64,000 bases of DNA from JAZBPO01 sp963691775. Its GTDB lineage: Bacteria; Pseudomonadota; Gammaproteobacteria; Pseudomonadales; Azotimanducaceae. The translations under genes and the position numbers were made by a program. The stretch lies in NCBI GenBank assembly GCA_963691775.1, contig OY829369.1, forward strand, positions 2,294,001-2,358,000, in the 5' to 3' direction. Below the pieces are notes generated by a model. That model did no database searches, was not told the DNA's origin, and was given only the letters and a program-made list of their open reading frames with translations. Positions 44,397-54,475 of the stretch are shown piece by piece; within the stretch, counting starts at the first letter, position 1, and each line of letters starts with the position of its first letter.

Positions 44397-46511
44397 ATGG
44401 ACAGGGCTTCCAGAGCGGCCACGACGCGCACGTCCGGCACAGACCGACCGGGCGGGGTTGGCAGCGCGCAGGCAACTTCGCCTGCGCCAAAGGGCGCAAG
44501 CGATCCAGGCACCGCCTGCGCGCCCGCCCCGCGCCCTGCATTCCAGCAGCTCCCTGTTCAGGTTGCTGAACCTACACGCCAGCAAAAGGTGCTCATCGTC
44601 GATGACATCGAGGCAAACCTTGTTGCGATGGAGCGAACCCTCACCACCCTGGGGGCTGAGCTGGTTTGTGTGACAAGCGGCGAGCAGGCCCTCCGCGCAA
44701 CGCTGAGTGACGACTTCGCAGCCGCCATCATAGATGTGCAGATGCCCGGAATGGACGGCTACGAACTGGCAGAACATCTGCGCTCGGACGCGCGAACGGC
44801 GGATATGCCGATCTTGTTCGTTTCCGCCAACTACACCGAAGAACACCATATCTTCCGAGGCTATTCGGCGGGCGCCGTCGACTTCATGACGAAACCCCTG
44901 AAGCCCGAGGTGCTGCTCGGCAAGCTTCGCTTTTTCCTGAAGGCAAACCAGCTTCAGGAGGCGTTGAAGACACAGGTTCGGGTAAAGGAATCGGAGAACT
45001 TCCTGCAGAGCATCCTCCTTTCGTTCGGCGATGCGGTGCTGGTGACGGACGCCTCAGCACGGGTGGTCCTGGCCAACGGCGCTGCGGCCGAGCTGCTGGG
45101 GCGTGAGATCGACAACATCAAGGGCCGCGAGATTCGGTCGGTGCTCAATCTCCCTGGCACAGGCGGACTCGAGGAGCAGCAGGATCATGAGATGCAGCTG
45201 TCCATCGCGCCCGACCACGCACGGCCCGTGCGCATGACAGTCACGCCCCTTCAGGATCATAGAGGCCAGGTCGTCGTGCTCTTCGACCTCAGCGCCCTAA
45301 ACGAGGCACGAAAGAACGAGCAGGCGCTGCGGGATCAGCTTCAGCACGCGCGGCACTTCGAATCTCTCGGCCGCCTTGCGGGTGGCGTTGCCCACGATCT
45401 CAACAACCTTCTTACGATCATCCAACTGTGCGGCAACTTCATCCTCGAGGACGCCGATGACCCCGCTCTGGTGCGCGAAGAGATCGAGAAGTGCCTCGAT
45501 GCCTCGCTCAGAGGAGAAGCACTGGTCCGTGATCTGCTTGCCGTAGCGCGCAAACAGATCCTCAAGCCCCGCTCCGTCTCCGTCACGGAGGCGCTCGTCA
45601 AATCGACCAGTCTGCTCAGCCGCCTGCTCGGCCCGGATGTTGAGATCGACGCTGATCTACCCGACGACGCGCTCATGGTCGAGATCGATCCCGACAAGTT
45701 CTCGCAGATCGTGATGAACCTGGCGGTCAATGCGCGTGATGCGATGCCGCAGGGCGGCACGCTGACCATTTCAGCCTGGCGAGAGCTCGCACCCGAGCCT
45801 GCGAACAGCGATCAGGTTGTTGTCGAGATCAAGGACACGGGGGTTGGCATGTCCCCCAGCATCCTCGACCGCGCGTTCGAGCCCTTCTACACGACCAAGG
45901 GGTCACACAGCGGCACTGGCCTCGGACTCGCGATGGTCCATGGCATCGTGACGCAAAGCGGGGGCGTCATCGCGGTCGCCAGTGAGGAGGGCCTCGGCAC
46001 CACCTTCACCATGCGCTTTTCCTGCAGCCAAACCCGAACTCAGCCCGCCGCGGCCGAACTCCCTCCGGAACACCTCCAGCGCTCTGCCCCGCAGGCCCTT
46101 TCTTCCACGCCGGACCACGAAGCCCGCGTCCTGCTCGTGGAGGATGACGCCAACGTCAGACGGGGACTTGAGCGAATCCTCCGCAGCGGTGGCTATGCAA
46201 TCGAGAGCGCATGGGACCTGAGCTCGGCGCTTGAGGTACTCGAACGGTCGAAGACCTTCGATCTGCTCGTGTCTGACGTCAGCCTGCCGGGGCCCTCCGG
46301 GGTTGTGGTTGCAGAGCGCGTCCGCAGCGAACTCGAAGGCTTGCCGGTGATTTTCCTGTCAGGAAACCCGGGCGATCTTCTCGATTCCTGGGACTGCGAA
46401 GCCGTCGGGACGTCTTTTCTGCAGAAGCCCTTCCTGCCAAAGGTCTTGCTAGGCGAAGTCGCGAACCTGCTGAGAGAAAACGCGCTCGAGCCATCCGTAG
46501 GCAGCGCATGA
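44397..46511 (+). CDS. Hybrid sensor histidine kinase, REC-PAS-HisKA-HATPase-REC
   Basis: A 704-residue soluble kinase. After a disordered 60-residue start, the first receiver runs from about 63 to 183, with acidic pair D69-D70, phospho-acceptor D113 (IIDVQMPGMDG) and K166. A PAS domain follows (about 200-300), then HisKA with H333 in GGVAHDLNNLLT, a HATPase_c with the N-box VMNLAVNARDA, G1 VEIKDTGVGM and G2 GTGLGLAMV, and a second receiver (VLLVEDD, then VSDVSLPGPSG). There is no membrane segment, so it senses internal signals or receives phosphate from another kinase. An AT-rich stretch at 44343-44375 could be its promoter. Confidence 0.9.
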   Translation: MDRASRAATTRTSGTDRPGGVGSAQATSPAPKGASDPGTACAPAPRPAFQQLPVQVAEPTRQQKVLIVDDIEANLVAMERTLTTLGAELVCVTSGEQALRATLSDDFAAAIIDVQMPGMDGYELAEHLRSDARTADMPILFVSANYTEEHHIFRGYSAGAVDFMTKPLKPEVLLGKLRFFLKANQLQEALKTQVRVKESENFLQSILLSFGDAVLVTDASARVVLANGAAAELLGREIDNIKGREIRSVLNLPGTGGLEEQQDHEMQLSIAPDHARPVRMTVTPLQDHRGQVVVLFDLSALNEARKNEQALRDQLQHARHFESLGRLAGGVAHDLNNLLTIIQLCGNFILEDADDPALVREEIEKCLDASLRGEALVRDLLAVARKQILKPRSVSVTEALVKSTSLLSRLLGPDVEIDADLPDDALMVEIDPDKFSQIVMNLAVNARDAMPQGGTLTISAWRELAPEPANSDQVVVEIKDTGVGMSPSILDRAFEPFYTTKGSHSGTGLGLAMVHGIVTQSGGVIAVASEEGLGTTFTMRFSCSQTRTQPAAAELPPEHLQRSAPQALSSTPDHEARVLLVEDDANVRRGLERILRSGGYAIESAWDLSSALEVLERSKTFDLLVSDVSLPGPSGVVVAERVRSELEGLPVIFLSGNPGDLLDSWDCEAVGTSFLQKPFLPKVLLGEVANLLRENALEPSVGSA

Positions 46512-46897
46512 GCGTGACGGACCTGATGCGATGAGCGCCGCAGCAGACGCGTCGAGGACGCTGAAGGCACGCCCGTCACAAAGCACGAGGGGCTCGAGGA
46601 GGTTGCTCGACATCCGCGAAACCCGCGCGTGCAACACACCCCTGACCTTCGACAGCGGCGCTGTCCACGGCGCCGAACCGTCGGCTCCGTGCACACACGC
46701 CGATACACGCCCCCAGCTGCTGCCGTTATGAAGCCCGCGGGCAACGCCTCAGCGAGCGCGCCGACCCCTGAGTTTCGGCAGAGCACGCGCCGAATGCGTA
46801 TCTCGGCCGGCAGTACGTCCAGGCGGGCGTTTCCGACTGACCTTGCAGAATCTCCCGCGAGCCCGGCAAACGCTCGCACAGCGCAAAGGACCTGCCC
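46512..46897. other. Gap between the two hybrid kinase genes
   Basis: About 386 bases. Short open frames exist but carry no recognisable protein. No terminator with a T-run and no clear promoter was found. Confidence 0.4.
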
Positions 46898-49800
46898 ATG
46901 CCCGCGGTGACACTCAGAGTTCGCCTGATCTTCTTCTACCTTGCACTGGGGCTGATTCCGATCCTGGCGGGCACGGCCTTCACGCTTGATCGCATGGAAG
47001 ACGCCGTCCTAGAGCAGGCGACGCGCAATCTCGAAGGACGCCGCGACAGCAAGCTGCTGTCGCTCGAGCGATGGTTCGAGACTCGAATCGCGAACGTCTC
47101 CATGCTCTCTGACTCCAGGATCGTGGTTGATCTCGTCAACGAATACGAAACGATCGATCTCGCGTCTCGTGAAGCGGTCACCGCGACCTTCGAGGAGAGC
47201 GTGGCGCGCTACGGCGACTACATGCGGCGCTTTACCGAGCTCTACGGCTTCGAAGACATCTTCGTCATCGATCTGACGGGGCGCATCCTGTACGCAAACG
47301 TTGCCGAGCAACTGATCGGGCGCAGCATTGTCAGGGGCGAATTGAGCGACGGTTTTGTCGCAAGCGCGTTCAGTGCTGCCCTGGACGCAGGCGACGCCGT
47401 CACGGATATGGTCGTCAACCAGCGCACAGATGGTCGCGCGGTCATGTACATCGCATCGCGGATCGACGAGGACGGGTTGCCTCAGGGCGTTGTCGTCGGC
47501 CGCCTGCCCAGAGAAACGCTGCGTTCGATCATGACCGAGCAGGCGGGCCTCGGTGAAACCGGCGATGCCTACCTGGTCGCCGAGGACGGTCTTGCACGTA
47601 GCGACCTCACCTTCGGCAGAAGTGCGCAGGGCGATACCGACGTGCTGATCTCCAGGGTCCAGAGCGAAGCCGTATCACGCGCTCTTGCTGGCAACGCCGA
47701 AACCCTGCCGCAAATCGACTACCGCGGCGCTGCCGTCATCGCGAGCTTCACCGACCTGGATATTCCCGGCCTCGATTGGGCACTCGTGGTCAAGGTCGAT
47801 GAGAACGAGATCCTCCAACCCGTCGAATCGCTGCTCAACAGCTTGCTCATCTTCATAGCTGTCGCTGGGGCCATCATCTTCACGCTGTCTTTCTTCCTTG
47901 CAGACGCGATCAGCGCACCGATCCTGCGACTGACCCAACAGGTGCAGCGTATCGCACGCGGCGATCTGACCGAGCGGATCGCCGAAGGCGGGAATGATGA
48001 GATCGGCCAGCTGTCGAGCGCACTGAACGATGTAGTGGACACGGAGCGCACGCTCGCGACGACCGCATTGCGCATCGCCGAGGGAGACTTCGCTTCAGCG
48101 GAGCTGATCGAGCGCGGCGACGCCGACCAATTGGGCGCCGCGATCAATCAGATGGTCGAAACGCTTAGCAATGCCGCCCGCCAGGCCGCCGCCGTCGCCG
48201 ACGGCGACTATGCCCAGGACGTTACTCCCGCTTCGGAAAAGGACGAGCTCGGGAGCGCCCTTGAGCGCATGACCGCGTCACTGCGGGCCAGCAGCGATGA
48301 GCAGGCACAACAGCGCTGGCTGCAGGATGCGATCGCCCGCATCAACGACGTCGTACTCGGTCAGGAAGACGTACAGCAGCTGGCGCAGCGCGTGATCGAA
48401 GCCATCGCGGAACTGCTGGACGCACGCGTCGGAGCGTTCTACACCGCCGAGGGCCCAGGTGAACCGCGCCTGACGCTGATGGGTACGTACGCCTATACCA
48501 AGCGCAAGAACCTTTCGAGCAGCTTCGCCTTTGGCGAGTCGCTCGTCGGGCAAGCTGCTCTGGAGCGACAGCAGATTCTCATCTCGAGCGTGCCGGAGGA
48601 CTACATCCGCGTGACTTCGGGGCTCGGCGACGCGGTCCCGACGCACATCTGCGTCACGCCCTTCATCTACGAAAGCCGCGTGCTGGGTGTGATCGAGGTA
48701 GCAACGCTCGAGGCGCTCAGTGACCAGAGCCTGACCTTCCTGGACCGCATTGCTCCCGCGGTCGCTACGGCCTTCGAAGTGGCGCAGAGCCGCAGCGCCC
48801 TGCGTGAACAGCAAGGGGCGCTTCAGGCATCGAACGAAGAGCTGTCTGCTCAGTCCGAGCGACTGCTGAACTCACAGCAGGAACTGGAGAAGCAACAGCG
48901 CGCGCTGGAGCGCAGCAACCGGGAACTCGAGGAGCAGGCGAAGGAACTGGCTGCGTCGGAAGCCGAACTGCAGCGTCAGCAAGCGTCGCTTGAGGTTGCC
49001 AACGCCGATCTTGAGCGGAACAACGCGGCGCTGGAAACGCAGAAGGAAGAGCTCGACTCGATTCGCATCAACGCTGAAGCGCAGGCCGAGGCCTTAGCGC
49101 GCTCCAATCGCGCACAGTCGGACTTCACCAACCGGCTGTCCCACGAACTGCGAACGCCGCTGAACAGCATCCTGCTGATATCGAAGTCGCTGGCAGGCAA
49201 TCGAGATGAAAATCTGACTGACGCGCAGACGCGTGAGCTGGACATGATCCACGAGTCGGGCAGCAACCTGCTCGATCTGATCAATGAGATACTCGATCAC
49301 TCCAAGATCGAAGCCGGCCGCCTCGAAGTTCGCCCGGCACTTGCCCGCGTCAGCGAACTGGCTCGCCTGACGCGCGATCAGTTCGCGCATATGGCGGCCG
49401 ATCAGCAATTGAAGTTCGAGGTCGACGTGGCGGATAGCGCGCCGCCCGAGATCGTGACCGACGCGCAGCGCCTCATGCAGGTCATCAAGAACCTCGTCAG
49501 CAACGCGCTCAAGTTCACCACCAAAGGCGGCGTGTTCGTTCGCTTCGCTGCGCTCGATAATGAGCGGGCAGAACAGCTCGGCGTCGCGCGTCGCGGTGAC
49601 GAGATGTTGCTCACCGTGCGGGACAGCGGCATCGGGATCGCCGAGGGTGAGCAAGCGTTGATCTTCGATGCGTTCCGACAGGTCGACTCTGGCGACAGTC
49701 GCCGCTACGGCGGCACCGGTCTCGGCCTGAACATCACCAAGCAGCTCATCGGCTTGCTAGGAGGATCCATCAGCGTCGAAAGCACCCCCGAGGTGGGCTC

Positions 49801-51139
49801 GACCTTCTACGTCGTGTTGCCCGCAGCGCTCGAGGGCGAGCAAGAGGAGCGTGCGCTACCAAGCGAGGGCGCACGCGGGCATTTCATCGAAGCCGGGCCT
49901 CGCAGCCCAGGCTTTGCTGCGCTGCCAGAGCCGCTCTCTGACGAGCGCGATCAGATCGACGAAGAGAGCTCCGTCATCCTCATCGTCGAAGACGATCGCC
50001 ACTTTGCCGAACTCCTTCAGAAGGAGGTTCGATCCGAAGGCTTCATGACGCTCCTGGCCCTGGACGGGGAATCGGGAGTCGACCTCGCGCGCGAGTTCAA
50101 GCCGAAGGGCGTGCTGCTTGATCTGCAGCTGCCGCGCATGGACGGCTGGAGCGTGCTGCAGGCGCTCAAGGCCGACCTGCAAACCCGCCACATTCCCGTG
50201 CACATCATCTCGGTCGAGGAGCGCACCCCGCGGGGCCTGAACATGGGCGCGATCGGTCATCTGACCAAACCCGTACAGCCAGAGGACATCACGCAGGCGC
50301 TGGCGCTGATCGCAAGCTACTCGAATCGTTCGGAGAGATGGGTGCTCCTCGTTGAAGACGATGAAAGGGTACGGCTAGACACGGCCCGGGCGATCGGCAA
50401 CGACACGGTCCGCATCCAGCAGGTCTCCACCGGGGCAGAGGCGCTCGCGGCCCTCGGCAAACAAGACTTCGACCTCATCGTGCTCGATCTAGGCCTGCCC
50501 GACATGCCGGGTATTGCCGTGCTCGATGAGTCAGTGGCAAGCGGGATCGCACTGCCGCCGGTGATCGTGAATACGGTCAGCGAACTCAGCGAAGAGCAGG
50601 AAATGAAGCTTCGGGAATATTCCGAATCCATCATCGTCAAGGACGTGCGCTCCCATGAGCGGCTGATCGACGAGGTGGCGCTCTTCCTACACCGGGTCGT
50701 CGCAGAGCTTCCCGAGGACAAGCGCTCCGTGATTTCGCACATGCACTCCGCGAACGAACCGCTGCAGGGCAAGACGGTTCTGATCGCGGAGGACGATATG
50801 CGTACGCTCTTCGTGATGACCAAGGTACTCGCGGAACAGGGCCTGATTCCGATCAAGGCCGAGAACGGACTGCGCGCGCTTGAGATCGCTCAGGAACGTT
50901 CGGACATCGACATCTTCCTGATGGACATCATGATGCCGCTGATGGACGGGTACGAGGCGATCAGCGCCCTGCGCGGTCTCGATGCGTACGTAGACACGCC
51001 GATCATTGCCCTGACGGCGAAAGCGATGAAGGAGGACCGCGCTCGCTGCCTCGAGGCCGGAGCTTCGGACTATCTTTCCAAGCCCGTGGAACAGAACACG
51101 CTGCTGTCGCTGATGCGAGTCTGGCTCAGCAAGCGGTGA
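46898..51139 (+). CDS. Membrane hybrid histidine kinase with three C-terminal receivers
   Basis: A 1413-residue kinase. N-terminal membrane helix LIFFYLALGLIPILAGTAFT, a Cache-like periplasmic domain (about 30-305), and a second membrane helix (LLIFIAVAGAIIFTLSFFLA). Then come two HAMP domains, a GAF domain (about 480-640), and a long coiled coil to about 735. HisKA has H749 in SHELRTPLN; the HATPase has VSNALKF and GGTGLGLNI. Three receivers follow, with phospho-acceptors D1075 (LLDLQLPRMDG), D1197 (VLDLGLPDMPG) and D1343 (LMDIMMPLMDG). Its stop overlaps the CheR start by 4 bp. The coiled coil plus GAF and triple receiver resemble MXAN/Pseudomonas-type phosphorelay hubs. Confidence 0.92.
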   Translation: MPAVTLRVRLIFFYLALGLIPILAGTAFTLDRMEDAVLEQATRNLEGRRDSKLLSLERWFETRIANVSMLSDSRIVVDLVNEYETIDLASREAVTATFEESVARYGDYMRRFTELYGFEDIFVIDLTGRILYANVAEQLIGRSIVRGELSDGFVASAFSAALDAGDAVTDMVVNQRTDGRAVMYIASRIDEDGLPQGVVVGRLPRETLRSIMTEQAGLGETGDAYLVAEDGLARSDLTFGRSAQGDTDVLISRVQSEAVSRALAGNAETLPQIDYRGAAVIASFTDLDIPGLDWALVVKVDENEILQPVESLLNSLLIFIAVAGAIIFTLSFFLADAISAPILRLTQQVQRIARGDLTERIAEGGNDEIGQLSSALNDVVDTERTLATTALRIAEGDFASAELIERGDADQLGAAINQMVETLSNAARQAAAVADGDYAQDVTPASEKDELGSALERMTASLRASSDEQAQQRWLQDAIARINDVVLGQEDVQQLAQRVIEAIAELLDARVGAFYTAEGPGEPRLTLMGTYAYTKRKNLSSSFAFGESLVGQAALERQQILISSVPEDYIRVTSGLGDAVPTHICVTPFIYESRVLGVIEVATLEALSDQSLTFLDRIAPAVATAFEVAQSRSALREQQGALQASNEELSAQSERLLNSQQELEKQQRALERSNRELEEQAKELAASEAELQRQQASLEVANADLERNNAALETQKEELDSIRINAEAQAEALARSNRAQSDFTNRLSHELRTPLNSILLISKSLAGNRDENLTDAQTRELDMIHESGSNLLDLINEILDHSKIEAGRLEVRPALARVSELARLTRDQFAHMAADQQLKFEVDVADSAPPEIVTDAQRLMQVIKNLVSNALKFTTKGGVFVRFAALDNERAEQLGVARRGDEMLLTVRDSGIGIAEGEQALIFDAFRQVDSGDSRRYGGTGLGLNITKQLIGLLGGSISVESTPEVGSTFYVVLPAALEGEQEERALPSEGARGHFIEAGPRSPGFAALPEPLSDERDQIDEESSVILIVEDDRHFAELLQKEVRSEGFMTLLALDGESGVDLAREFKPKGVLLDLQLPRMDGWSVLQALKADLQTRHIPVHIISVEERTPRGLNMGAIGHLTKPVQPEDITQALALIASYSNRSERWVLLVEDDERVRLDTARAIGNDTVRIQQVSTGAEALAALGKQDFDLIVLDLGLPDMPGIAVLDESVASGIALPPVIVNTVSELSEEQEMKLREYSESIIVKDVRSHERLIDEVALFLHRVVAELPEDKRSVISHMHSANEPLQGKTVLIAEDDMRTLFVMTKVLAEQGLIPIKAENGLRALEIAQERSDIDIFLMDIMMPLMDGYEAISALRGLDAYVDTPIIALTAKAMKEDRARCLEAGASDYLSKPVEQNTLLSLMRVWLSKR

Positions 51140-52029
51140 CCCTTACTGACACACGACATTCCGCTGGCCATGCGGAAGGCAGCGAGCTTGCCGAAATCGA
51201 GTTGAGAATGCTCCTTCAAGGGCTTCTGCTCCGTTACGGCTATGACTTCACGAACTATCAGTACGACACGCTGCTCAGGCGTGTCGAAGACTTTCGCCAG
51301 CGTGTGGGCGGCGACAGCACGCTGCGGCTCGCGGAGCGCATGCTTCGGGACGAGACGCTGTTTTTCGAGTTTCTTCCGCAGCTTTCGGTAAGCGTGACGT
51401 CATTCTTCAGGGATACCGCCGTTTTCAGGTCTCTGAAGGAAAACGTCTTTCCCATGCTTCGAACCTGGCCGCGCTTCAAGATCTGGCACGCTGGCTGCGC
51501 GACCGGAGAGGAAGTGTTTTCGCTGGCCATATTGCTCGAAGAGGCAGGCTTGCTTGATCGCGCAACGATCTTCGCGACTGACATCAGCAGCCCCGCGCTG
51601 CGCACCGCTCAGCGCGGCATCTACGCCCTGCCCATGGTGCGCAGGGGCAGCGAGAGCTTTGCAGCGGCCGGAGGCCGGGGCAGCTTTGCAGAGTACTTCA
51701 CGACAAGCACGCACACGGCCATCGTGCGCCGTGATATCCGCAATGCAGTGACCTTTAGCCGCCACAACCTCGCCATGGACAGCTCCTTCGGTGAGATGCA
51801 GCTTGTGCTGTGCCGCAACGTGCTCATCTACTTCAACGATACGCTGCGCGATCGGGCCCTCGATCTGCTCAAGAACAGCACGGACTTCGGCGGCTTTCTT
51901 TGCCTCGGGAATACGGAAAGCCTCTGCTTCTCGGAAGTCGAGCAGGCATTCGAAGAGCTCGGTGCCGGTTCGCGCATTTACAAGCGCGCGCATCAGCCAG
52001 AGCAGCCTCGACGCCCTGTATTTCTCTAA
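51136..52029 (+). CDS. CheR-type protein-glutamate methyltransferase
   Basis: A 297-residue SAM-dependent methyltransferase. The N-terminal helical domain (LLLRYGYDFTNYQYDTLLRRV) and the SAM-binding core KIWHAGCATGEEVFSLAILL are classical CheR, as are IFATDISSPALRTAQRGIY and VLCRNVLIYFNDTLRDRAL. GTG 51136 overlaps the kinase stop (GTGA). No chemoreceptor, CheB or CheA lies in the window, so the acceptor is unlikely to be a local receptor; a partner CheB elsewhere or the kinase coiled coil are possible targets. The C-terminal 20 residues are low complexity. Confidence 0.9.
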   Translation: MTLTDTRHSAGHAEGSELAEIELRMLLQGLLLRYGYDFTNYQYDTLLRRVEDFRQRVGGDSTLRLAERMLRDETLFFEFLPQLSVSVTSFFRDTAVFRSLKENVFPMLRTWPRFKIWHAGCATGEEVFSLAILLEEAGLLDRATIFATDISSPALRTAQRGIYALPMVRRGSESFAAAGGRGSFAEYFTTSTHTAIVRRDIRNAVTFSRHNLAMDSSFGEMQLVLCRNVLIYFNDTLRDRALDLLKNSTDFGGFLCLGNTESLCFSEVEQAFEELGAGSRIYKRAHQPEQPRRPVFL

Positions 52030-52152
52030 TCTTCGCGTCTTGTCCTGCGCAGCCCCTCCGGTCTTGGCCATCGAAGAAAACGCAGGCTTGCCCGCCTATG
52101 GGAACGCAGTGGACAGGAAGTCGTGGAACGAACACGGCGAGCGCTCGCGGCG

Positions 52153-53361
52153 TCAGCGCACGCGAAATCGCACCGGCAATGTGCGGGGCCCGGAGATGAA
52201 GTTCGATGCCAGCCACTGCGGCGAGCCCTCGAGTTCGAAGTCGGTCAAGCGGAGAAAGATCTCACGCAGAAGCTCGTCGATCTCGATGCGCGCGACGTGC
52301 TGGCCGAGGCATATGTGGGTACCGCCGCCGAACGCCACATGGCGATTCGGGCGTCGCGACGGGTCAAAGGTGTCCGGCGCATCAAATGCATCTGCATCAC
52401 GGTTGCCGGCGCCGTAGTAAAGCACCACCTTGTCGCCCGCTCGGACAGGCTGGCCGGCGATCTCTGTGTCCCGCATCGCCGTCCGCCGCATGTAGATCAC
52501 GGGCGAGCACCAGCGCAGCAGCTCCTCACGGGTCGACGCCAGCCGGCCCGCGAGGTCGCTACGCAACCAGTTGAACGCATCTGGATGGTCGAGCAGCGCG
52601 AGCAATCCGCTGCCGACGAGATTTCGCGTCGTGTCGCCGCCCGCATCAACCAAGAGCATGAAGAAGAGCAGGAAGTCCATGTCATCGAGGCGACGTCCGT
52701 CGACCTCGGCGTGAAGCAGGCGACTGGCGAGATCATCGCTGGGCCGTGGCCGCTTCTCGGCGATGACGCCCGCACCGTACTCGAACATCTTCGCGACGGC
52801 CTCTGCCTGTGCTCCCGCGGGCAGCACGTCGGCCGAGGTATGGATGATCTCCGTCAGCTCATAGAGCTTGCGGCCGTCTTCCAAGGGCAGGCCCATGAGC
52901 TTTGCAATCACGTAAGACGGCATCTCCCCCGCGATTTCGCTGACGAAGTCGATGGGCTCGCGGCCGCCATCCGAAGTCTCGATCGCCGCGTCGACGATGT
53001 CTCGCGCAAAGTCACGAATCCAGGGCGCCATCTGCACTGCCGGGCCCTGGGTGAACTCGCGGGAAATGAGCTTTCGATACTCCGTGTGCATCGGGGGGTC
53101 CATCATCAGCATCATCTTGTGATCTGGGTCGACGGAGGCCATCTCCGGGTCTGGGTCCGCGATCATGATCGTCGGCTCGGAGGAAAAGGTTCTCGCGTCG
53201 AGGCCGATCGCACGGATGTCTGCCTGCCGCGTCACGGCCCAGAATCCGCCGCCGCCCGGTTCCTCATGCCAATAGCAAGGCGCATGTACGCGAAGCCAGG
53301 CGTACTGATCGACTGGGTGGCCACTCGCAAAGCTGGCCGGATCGAGCAGGTTGATGTTCAT
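52153..53361 (-). CDS. Cytochrome P450
   Basis: A 402-residue soluble P450 monooxygenase. The heme-binding loop FGGGTHICLGQHVARIE has the axial Cys near residue 350, the I-helix LLVDAGGDTTRNLV has the oxygen-activating Asp-Thr pair, and the ExxR pair is in REELLRWCSPVIYMRR. MMLMMDPPMHTEYRKLISREF marks the C-helix. Length and these features fit the bacterial steroid/terpene P450 groups. AGGAGAG precedes ATG 53361. No ferredoxin or reductase gene is adjacent, so electrons must come from elsewhere. The gene converges with CheR. Confidence 0.9.
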   Translation of the reverse strand: MNINLLDPASFASGHPVDQYAWLRVHAPCYWHEEPGGGGFWAVTRQADIRAIGLDARTFSSEPTIMIADPDPEMASVDPDHKMMLMMDPPMHTEYRKLISREFTQGPAVQMAPWIRDFARDIVDAAIETSDGGREPIDFVSEIAGEMPSYVIAKLMGLPLEDGRKLYELTEIIHTSADVLPAGAQAEAVAKMFEYGAGVIAEKRPRPSDDLASRLLHAEVDGRRLDDMDFLLFFMLLVDAGGDTTRNLVGSGLLALLDHPDAFNWLRSDLAGRLASTREELLRWCSPVIYMRRTAMRDTEIAGQPVRAGDKVVLYYGAGNRDADAFDAPDTFDPSRRPNRHVAFGGGTHICLGQHVARIEIDELLREIFLRLTDFELEGSPQWLASNFISGPRTLPVRFRVR

Positions 53362-53436
53362 ATCAATCTCTCCTCCGCGGAGACGGGCGCGCGAGCATGC
53401 AATGTGCAGCTCGCTCTGCCGACCTGAGTACCTCAG

Positions 53437-54291
53437 CTACCTCGCCTGCAGCGCACCTACGACCGCCGATGTGATGGATGCGAGCGCCGTGCTGCGCACC
53501 GCGAGGTCTGCCTCGGCTTCCGAGAGGAAGATGCCCACCAGCCAGGAGGCCCGACCTGGAGGCGTGATGAGCGCCACGTAGCTGCGCGTGACGGCCCCTG
53601 CGCCAGATTTGTCGGCGATGACCCAATCCTCGGGAGCCGCAGCCCGAACGAATGGACCCGTGTAGGTCCCCGTCGACATCCATTCCCGCAGCTGTACCCG
53701 CGCATCGATAAGCAGCGCCTCTCCCAGCAGGATCGTTTCCAGCGAAGCCAGCATCGCCTCCGGCGTCGTCGTGTCTCGCAAATCGCCCACGGCCCACTCG
53801 TTGAGTGCGGGTTCCGTTCGGTCAAGGCGCGTCGTCAAATCGCCGCTGCGGCGCAGAAACGCTGTAACCGCCGCAGGTCCTCCGAGCCGCTCGAGCAGCA
53901 GATTGGCCGCCGTGTTGTCGCTGAGATCGATCGCCGCCGCGCAGGCCTCGTCGATGGAGACGAATCCACCCACCCGCTTCTCCGTCAGAGGCGCATGAGC
54001 GATGAGATCGGCCGGACGTACGGGAAGCGCCTCGCCGAGACCTAGCTCATTCGCTGACGCAGCGTCGAGCACGGCTGCGCAGATCAACACCTTGGCCGTG
54101 CTGTTCATCAGGAAACGTTCGCCCCCACGATGGGACCAGGACTGACCGCCCCCCACCTCGCGCACAAGCACGCCGACGCGCGCATCCAATTCCCGCTCCA
54201 CGCGCGCAACCGGATCTGCGAGGCTTGCGAGATCGGCACCCGCGGCGCCAGCTCCCATCAAACAGAACCAAAGGGCCACGACCCGTCGCAT
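53437..54291 (-). CDS. Class A beta-lactamase
   Basis: A 284-residue periplasmic penicillin-hydrolase with a signal peptide (MRRVVALWFCLMGAGAAG). The active-site residues sit at exactly the Ambler spacings: S64-T-A-K67 (Ambler 70-73), S124-D-N126 (130-132), E160 with LN at 163-164 (166-170), and K228-S-G230 (234-236). The last motif is KSG instead of the commoner KTG. The omega-loop Glu and the SDN loop are intact, so it should be active. ATG 54291 is chosen as it starts the signal peptide; the open frame upstream has no coding character. No LysR-type regulator is adjacent. Confidence 0.88.
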   Translation of the reverse strand: MRRVVALWFCLMGAGAAGADLASLADPVARVERELDARVGVLVREVGGGQSWSHRGGERFLMNSTAKVLICAAVLDAASANELGLGEALPVRPADLIAHAPLTEKRVGGFVSIDEACAAAIDLSDNTAANLLLERLGGPAAVTAFLRRSGDLTTRLDRTEPALNEWAVGDLRDTTTPEAMLASLETILLGEALLIDARVQLREWMSTGTYTGPFVRAAAPEDWVIADKSGAGAVTRSYVALITPPGRASWLVGIFLSEAEADLAVRSTALASITSAVVGALQAR

Positions 54292-54475
54292 CAAGCTTCG
54301 GCACCCAACCGACGCGAGACGCCTATGGAAGATCGGGTGCACGCAGACTCCATAAGACCGTTGATCGCCGTGATGTCCGCATGGTCGCACAGGGGATCGC
54401 TCCCGCGCGTAATCCTCGTGATGCGTCAGGTGTGCTCTAGTAGGGCTTGGGCAGGCTCGCTGCAAAGGCTCGACC

